NCBI GenBank assembly: GCA_026713105.1
Contig: JAPOPC010000034.1
Span: 83,247 to 147,246 of the forward strand
DNA length: 64,000 nucleotides
Direction of reading: 5' to 3'
Source of the DNA: Acidimicrobiaceae bacterium
Lineage (GTDB): Bacteria > Actinomycetota > Acidimicrobiia > Acidimicrobiales > Poriferisodalaceae
Position numbers and translations under genes: made by a program. A model generated the notes under the pieces. The model searched no databases. It saw only the letters and a program-made list of their open reading frames with translations, and was not told the DNA's origin. This document shows positions 60,467 through 64,000 of this stretch, one piece after another; position 1 is the first letter of the stretch; every line of letters starts with the position of its first letter.

Positions 60467-61737
60467 GCGCTGCGAGCGGGCGCAGCGAGGGCTACCGGCG
60501 TGCGGAATCGGCGGCGCCGGTGGACTCAGGCCGGAGCGAGGTCACCGATCCGGCACGCTCGGTGGCCGACGACGGCGACGCCGAGGCGACGCTGCGGCCC
60601 CGCTCTCTGGACGAGTTCGTGGGCCAGCCCGAGGTGCGAGAGCACGTCGCCATCACGCTGCGGGCTGCGGTGGCCCGCGGCCAATCGCCCGACCACCTGC
60701 TGTTCGCCGGCCCGCCGGGGCTCGGCAAGACGACGCTGGCGGCGATCATCGCCCAGGAGCTGAACGCAGCGCTGCATCAGACGTCGGGCCCGGCTGTGGA
60801 GCGGGCAGGCGACCTCGCAGCGATCCTGACCAATCTGGCCGACGGCGATGTGCTGTTCATCGACGAGATCCATCGGCTGCCCAAGATCGTCGAAGAAGTG
60901 CTCTACCCCGCCATGGAGGACTTCGCGATCGACATCGTGCTGGGCAAGGGCCCTGCGGCGCGTTCCATCCGCTTCGACCTGCCCCGGTTCACCTTGGTGG
61001 GCGCCACGACCCGTACTGGGCTGATCTCGGGACCGCTGCGCGATCGCTTCGGCCTTGTCGAGCGTCTCGACTACTACTCCACCGACGATCTGACGGCGAT
61101 CGTGACCCGTGCCGGGGGGATTCTGGGCGTGCAGATCGACGGCGACGGCGCAGCGGAGATCGCCTCGCGCAGCCGGGGCACGCCACGCATCGCCAACCGG
61201 CTGCTGCGCCGTGTGCGTGACTTTGCCGAGGTGCGCGCCGGCGGTGCGGTCGACGTCGCGGTGGCCCGTGAGGGGCTTGCCGCGTTCGGCGTCGACGAAC
61301 TCGGGCTCGACAAGGTCGACCGCGCCATCCTGGATGCGCTTGCGGTGACCCACGCCGGTCAGCCGCTGGGCCTGTCGACGCTGGCCATCACCGTGGGCGA
61401 GCAGACCGAGACGGTGGAAGACGTGTACGAGCCGTTCCTGATCCAGCGCGGGCTGCTGCAGCGCACGCCCCGCGGCCGCATCGCCACCGCCGCGGCCTAT
61501 GCACACATCGGCGTTGACGTGCCGCCCACCGTGGCGTACGCGGGCAGCTCGGCGGGGGCCGATGCCGCGAACACGTTGTTCGAAGCGCCGGACTCTGTCG
61601 CCGCATTCGAGGATGCGGCGCCTGCTGAGGCCGAGTCTGAGGTTGAGGTTGAGGCTTCGAGAAGGGACTCGCCGGCTGCACCCGTCGACGTTGAGCCTGC
61701 GGATGCGCCGGTGCAGGTCGACGATGCGCCCTGGTGA
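60463..61737 (+). CDS. ruvB: Holliday junction branch migration ATPase RuvB
   Basis: A 424-residue AAA+ motor from ATG 60463. About 40 polar residues precede [27 protein letters not shown]. Walker A is [11 protein letters not shown], Walker [11 protein letters not shown], sensor 1 VGATTRTG, followed by GPLRDRFG and the arginine finger region [19 protein letters not shown]. The C-terminal winged helix is followed by an extra Glu/Ala/Val/Pro-rich tail of about 75 residues, so the protein is longer than the usual 340. It drives branch migration with RuvA. Confidence 0.96.
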   Translation: MSAASGRSEGYRRAESAAPVDSGRSEVTDPARSVADDGDAEATLRPRSLDEFVGQPEVREHVAITLRAAVARGQSPDHLLFAGPPGLGKTTLAAIIAQELNAALHQTSGPAVERAGDLAAILTNLADGDVLFIDEIHRLPKIVEEVLYPAMEDFAIDIVLGKGPAARSIRFDLPRFTLVGATTRTGLISGPLRDRFGLVERLDYYSTDDLTAIVTRAGGILGVQIDGDGAAEIASRSRGTPRIANRLLRRVRDFAEVRAGGAVDVAVAREGLAAFGVDELGLDKVDRAILDALAVTHAGQPLGLSTLAITVGEQTETVEDVYEPFLIQRGLLQRTPRGRIATAAAYAHIGVDVPPTVAYAGSSAGADAANTLFEAPDSVAAFEDAAPAEAESEVEVEASRRDSPAAPVDVEPADAPVQVDDAPW

Positions 61738-61819
61738 GACTCCCGCAAGCGATGCGCTGTTGCGACCTCGGCAGGCTTGCAGCGCATCGTCGGGCAGCGT
61801 TCCGATTCGCCGTCAGCCG

Positions 61820-61825
61820 TAGCCT
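61820..61825 (+). promoter_or_regulatory. -10 box before queA
   Basis: TAGCCT, then 9 bases, then ATG 61835. One or two bases longer than the other spacers, so a very short leader is possible. Confidence 0.4.
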
Positions 61826-61834
61826 CGGCTGGCG

Positions 61835-63160
61835 ATGAGCGGGCCGCGGCTGCGGATGGACGAGTTCGGCTACGAGCTGCCAGCGTCGGCGATCGCGCAT
61901 GTGCCCACCGAGCCGCGTGACGCTGCGCGGCTGCTGGTGGACCGCGGGCCGCGCAAGGCCCCTGAGCACCGACGCATCAGCGACCTCGGGGCGCTGCTGG
62001 AGGCCGGGGACCTGCTGGTGGTCAACGAGACGCGGGTGATGCCCGCTCGCCTGCCGCTTCGCAAGCTGACCGGCGGAGCGGCCGAAGTGCTGCTGCTCGA
62101 GCCCCTGGCCGCGGGTGCCACCGCAGGCTCACAAACTGCCGCTGCGAGGCGTGCAGCAGGCGAGATTGTGCCGGATCGGGCGGGAGACGAATCGCTGCGG
62201 GCTGCGGGTGCCCCCGGTGACGGCGAGGCGTTGTGGGCTGCGCTGGTGCGGCCCTCGCGGCGGATCGCCGACGGCACCGTGCTGGTGTCCGAGCGCGACC
62301 CAAACGTCGAGGTGGTCGTTGGCACGCGACTGGATCGCCAGCGTCGGGCGGTGAGGGTTCTCGTCGGCGGTGCGCCCCTGGTCGATGCATCGCAGGCTCG
62401 GCTGCTCGAGCGCGCCGGGGAGGCGCCGCTGCCGCCGTACATCGATGCCGACACCGTGCGATCAGCGGTCGCGCAGCGCATCGGAGCGGACGCTCCCGAG
62501 GGCGACGCGACCCGGGCAGCTCTCGCCGACCGCTACCAGACCGTCTATGCGCGCGCTGATGGATCGGCGGCGGCACCTACCGCAGGGCTGCATCTGACGC
62601 AGCGCGTCCTGGATGCGCTGCGATCGAAAGGCGTGGGTGTCGCCACTGTCGACCTGACCGTGGGGTTGGCGACGTTCGCGCCGGTTACTGCCGAGCATGC
62701 AGACGAGCACGAGATGCACACCGAGCACTACCGGGTGCCTGTGGCGACGCTCGCCGCCTGCGCCGGCGCCGAGCGGGTGGTGGCCGTGGGCACCACCACC
62801 GTGCGAGCACTCGAGGCTGCGGCCCGCCAGCAGCGGCTCGCGTGCCGTCACGACGCTGACAACCGGGGCGCAGGCGACCGGGGTGCTGGCGATCGGGGTG
62901 CTGACGACCAGCGTGCTGGCGACCAACGTGCGGCTGAGGTGTGCGGCTCGACCGATCTGTTCCTGCAGCGGGGCGAGGAGTTCTTGGTGGTGGACGCGAT
63001 GCTCACCAACTTTCACCTGCCTCGATCGTCGCTGCTGTTGCTCATCGATGCGTTCATCGGGCCGCGCTGGCGGGATTTGTACGAGGCGGCGCTCGCGGAG
63101 GGCTACCGCTTCCTGTCGTTCGGCGATGCCATGCTGCTGCGTCGCGGCGGTGGGCGATGA
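61835..63160 (+). CDS. queA: S-adenosylmethionine:tRNA ribosyltransferase-isomerase QueA
   Basis: A 441-residue enzyme that adds the epoxycyclopentane precursor of queuosine to tRNA from SAM. RMDEFGYELPASAIAH, LLVVNETRVMPARL, ERYQTVYA-like DRYQTVYARADGSAAAPTAGLHLT, VDLTVGLATFAPV, GTTTVRALEAA, STDLFLQRGEEFLVVDAMLTNFHLPRSSLLLL match the family. It is about 90 residues longer than most QueA: an Ala/Arg/Gly-rich insertion around 62110-62240 and a 15-bp tandem repeat at 62858-62932. tgt overlaps its stop by ATGA. Confidence 0.95.
   Translation: MSGPRLRMDEFGYELPASAIAHVPTEPRDAARLLVDRGPRKAPEHRRISDLGALLEAGDLLVVNETRVMPARLPLRKLTGGAAEVLLLEPLAAGATAGSQTAAARRAAGEIVPDRAGDESLRAAGAPGDGEALWAALVRPSRRIADGTVLVSERDPNVEVVVGTRLDRQRRAVRVLVGGAPLVDASQARLLERAGEAPLPPYIDADTVRSAVAQRIGADAPEGDATRAALADRYQTVYARADGSAAAPTAGLHLTQRVLDALRSKGVGVATVDLTVGLATFAPVTAEHADEHEMHTEHYRVPVATLAACAGAERVVAVGTTTVRALEAAARQQRLACRHDADNRGAGDRGAGDRGADDQRAGDQRAAEVCGSTDLFLQRGEEFLVVDAMLTNFHLPRSSLLLLIDAFIGPRWRDLYEAALAEGYRFLSFGDAMLLRRGGGR
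62858..62932 (+). repeat. 15-bp tandem repeat inside queA (five units)
   Basis: Five in-frame 15-bp units encode DNRGA, GDRGA, GDRGA, DDQRA and GDQRA. Units two and three are GGCGACCGGGGTGCT and GGCGATCGGGGTGCT. The run lies in a loop between GTTTVRALEAA and STDLFLQRG. Confidence 0.9.
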
Positions 63161-64000
63161 GCCGCCCGAGCGGCGCCGCTGACGGCACGCCCGGCGCGGC
63201 ATCTGCCGTCGCAGCGTCGTCCGGCGCAGCTGCGGCCAGCAGGGCTGCGTTCGAGTTGCTGGCATCGGACGGCTCGGCCCGGCGGGGGCAGATCACGACT
63301 GCCCGCGGAACCATCCAGACGCCGGTGTTCATGCCCGTGGGGACCCGTGGTGCGATCATCCATCTCGACGCCACCGACTACGAACAGCTGGGCCTCGCCG
63401 TGGTGCTTGCCAACACCTATCACTTGCTGGCGCGCCCGGGTGTGGAAGTGGTGGAGTCGCTCGGCGGGCTGCACGGATTCACCGGCTGGGACGGACACTT
63501 CCTCACCGACTCCGGCGGCTTCCAGATCATGTCCCTCGGCCGCCGTCCCGGCGGCGGGGACCAGCACGTTCGCCGTCCCGGCGGCGGGGACCTGCACAGC
63601 CGCCGTCCCGATACTTCCCTGCAGGATGCGAAGTCCAAGGTGGACGACGAGGGCGTGACCTTCCGTTCGACCTATGACGGCACCCAGATGCGGCTGACGC
63701 CCGAGGGCGCCGTGGATGCGCAGCGCCGCTTGGGATCCGACATCCAGATGGCACTCGATGTCTGCCCAGAGCTGCCTGCGCCGCCCGCGGATATCCGCCT
63801 GGCGACCGAACGCACCCACCTGTGGGCAGCCAGGGCAGCGGCGGCCATGGATGATGCCCGCCGGCGCGGCACCGCCGGGGGGCAGGCATTGTTCGGCATC
63901 TGCCAGGGCGGGATCGATCCGGGGCTGCGGCGCAGCAGCGCAGAGACGCTGGCCTCGATCGGCTTCGACGGCTACGGCATCGGCGGGCTCTCGGTGGGGG
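63157..64000 (+). CDS. tgt: tRNA-guanine transglycosylase Tgt (N-terminal part, cut by window end)
   Basis: The frame starts at ATG 63157, overlapping the queA stop as ATGA, and is open to the window end (281 residues). About 35 Ala/Ser-rich residues precede FELLASDGSARRGQITTARGTIQTPVFMPVGT. VVLANTYHLLARPG, FLTDSGGFQ (with a catalytic-site Asp), YDGTQMRLTPEGAVDAQ and FGICQGGIDP follow. It exchanges guanine-34 in tRNA for a queuosine precursor. A 30-residue insertion containing a 30-bp DNA repeat splits the conserved FQIMSLG and KVDDEGVTFRS blocks. Confidence 0.93.
   Translation, partial: MSRPSGAADGTPGAASAVAASSGAAAASRAAFELLASDGSARRGQITTARGTIQTPVFMPVGTRGAIIHLDATDYEQLGLAVVLANTYHLLARPGVEVVESLGGLHGFTGWDGHFLTDSGGFQIMSLGRRPGGGDQHVRRPGGGDLHSRRPDTSLQDAKSKVDDEGVTFRSTYDGTQMRLTPEGAVDAQRRLGSDIQMALDVCPELPAPPADIRLATERTHLWAARAAAAMDDARRRGTAGGQALFGICQGGIDPGLRRSSAETLASIGFDGYGIGGLSVG
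63541..63610 (+). repeat. 30-bp tandem repeat inside tgt (2.3 copies)
   Basis: Copies start with CGCCGTCCCGGCGGCGGGGA at 63541 and 63571, and a partial copy CGCCGTCCCG at 63601. In frame they encode RRPGGGDQHV, RRPGGGDLHS and RRPDTSLQDA. In other Tgt proteins this spot is a short turn. Confidence 0.9.

Noticed and set aside
61752..61838. 28-codon Cys/Arg-rich frame ending as ATGA on the queA start
   Set aside because: It runs through the TAGCCT box of queA, does not overlap the ruvB stop, and is expected by chance in GC-rich DNA.

Overview
The window is a high-GC, gene-dense actinobacterial chromosome segment. Mycothiol ligase (mshC), a phosphatidylinositol-mannoside cluster, F420-dependent enzymes and many CaiB/BaiF, acyl-CoA and thioesterase genes point to Actinomycetota. 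Class I lysyl-tRNA synthetase, a TIGR03084-type protein and the gene order suggest class Acidimicrobiia; that placement is inference. No phage, insertion sequence, CRISPR array or rRNA is visible.

Layout. 1-5.1 kb: the 3' end of pgsA, cinA, two F420-type luciferase-like oxidoreductases and a CoA transferase. 5.1-7.3 kb: an MFS carrier and a crotonase on the minus strand. 7.3-13.4 kb: recA behind a 415-bp control region, a Baeyer-Villiger monooxygenase, miaB and miaA. 13.4-18.7 kb (minus): a DapC-like aminotransferase, a VapBC pair, hflX, dapF and an SDR. 18.8-22.4 kb: tRNA-Gly, metX with two small trailing genes, a DEAD-box helicase, tRNA-Cys and tRNA-Val. 22.9-29.6 kb: a duplicated-domain lipoprotein, a CoA transferase, pfkA, and a TPP riboswitch in front of thiB-thiP. 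29.6-39.9 kb: acetoacetyl-CoA synthetase, a TIGR03084 protein, coaE, thioesterases, a HAD phosphatase, an acyl-CoA dehydrogenase and two unrecognised secreted or anchored proteins. 39.9-47.5 kb: an ABC ATPase, a heterodimeric ABC exporter and two CNNM/CBS proteins. 47.5-52.2 kb: class I lysS, fabI, an F420:NADP oxidoreductase and mshC. 52.2-64 kb: the conserved series PI-phosphate synthase, patA, pimA, an M48-like protein, pdxS, pdxT, yebC, ruvC, ruvA, ruvB, queA and tgt (cut by the window end).

How the genes work together. DNA repair is represented by recA and ruvCAB. recA has a textbook SOS operator inside a sigma70 promoter and, 150 bp further on, a promoter resembling the RecA-NDp (PafBC) type. 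ruvC carries a near-identical SOS box over its start codon. tRNA modification is covered by miaA/miaB and queA/tgt, envelope lipid synthesis by the PIP synthase-patA-pimA run, and vitamin supply by pdxST and riboswitch-controlled thiamine uptake.

The most interesting signals are: a recurrent TAnnnT hexamer 6-9 bases before start codons, pointing to widespread leaderless transcription, sometimes of tiny upstream reading frames; an HtpX-like protein that has lost its HExxH zinc motif; a DapF lacking the first catalytic cysteine; and low-complexity in-frame insertions in many conserved enzymes (CinA, MiaB, MiaA, DapC, QueA, Tgt, ABC exporter, ThiP), two of them made of exact or near-exact DNA tandem repeats.
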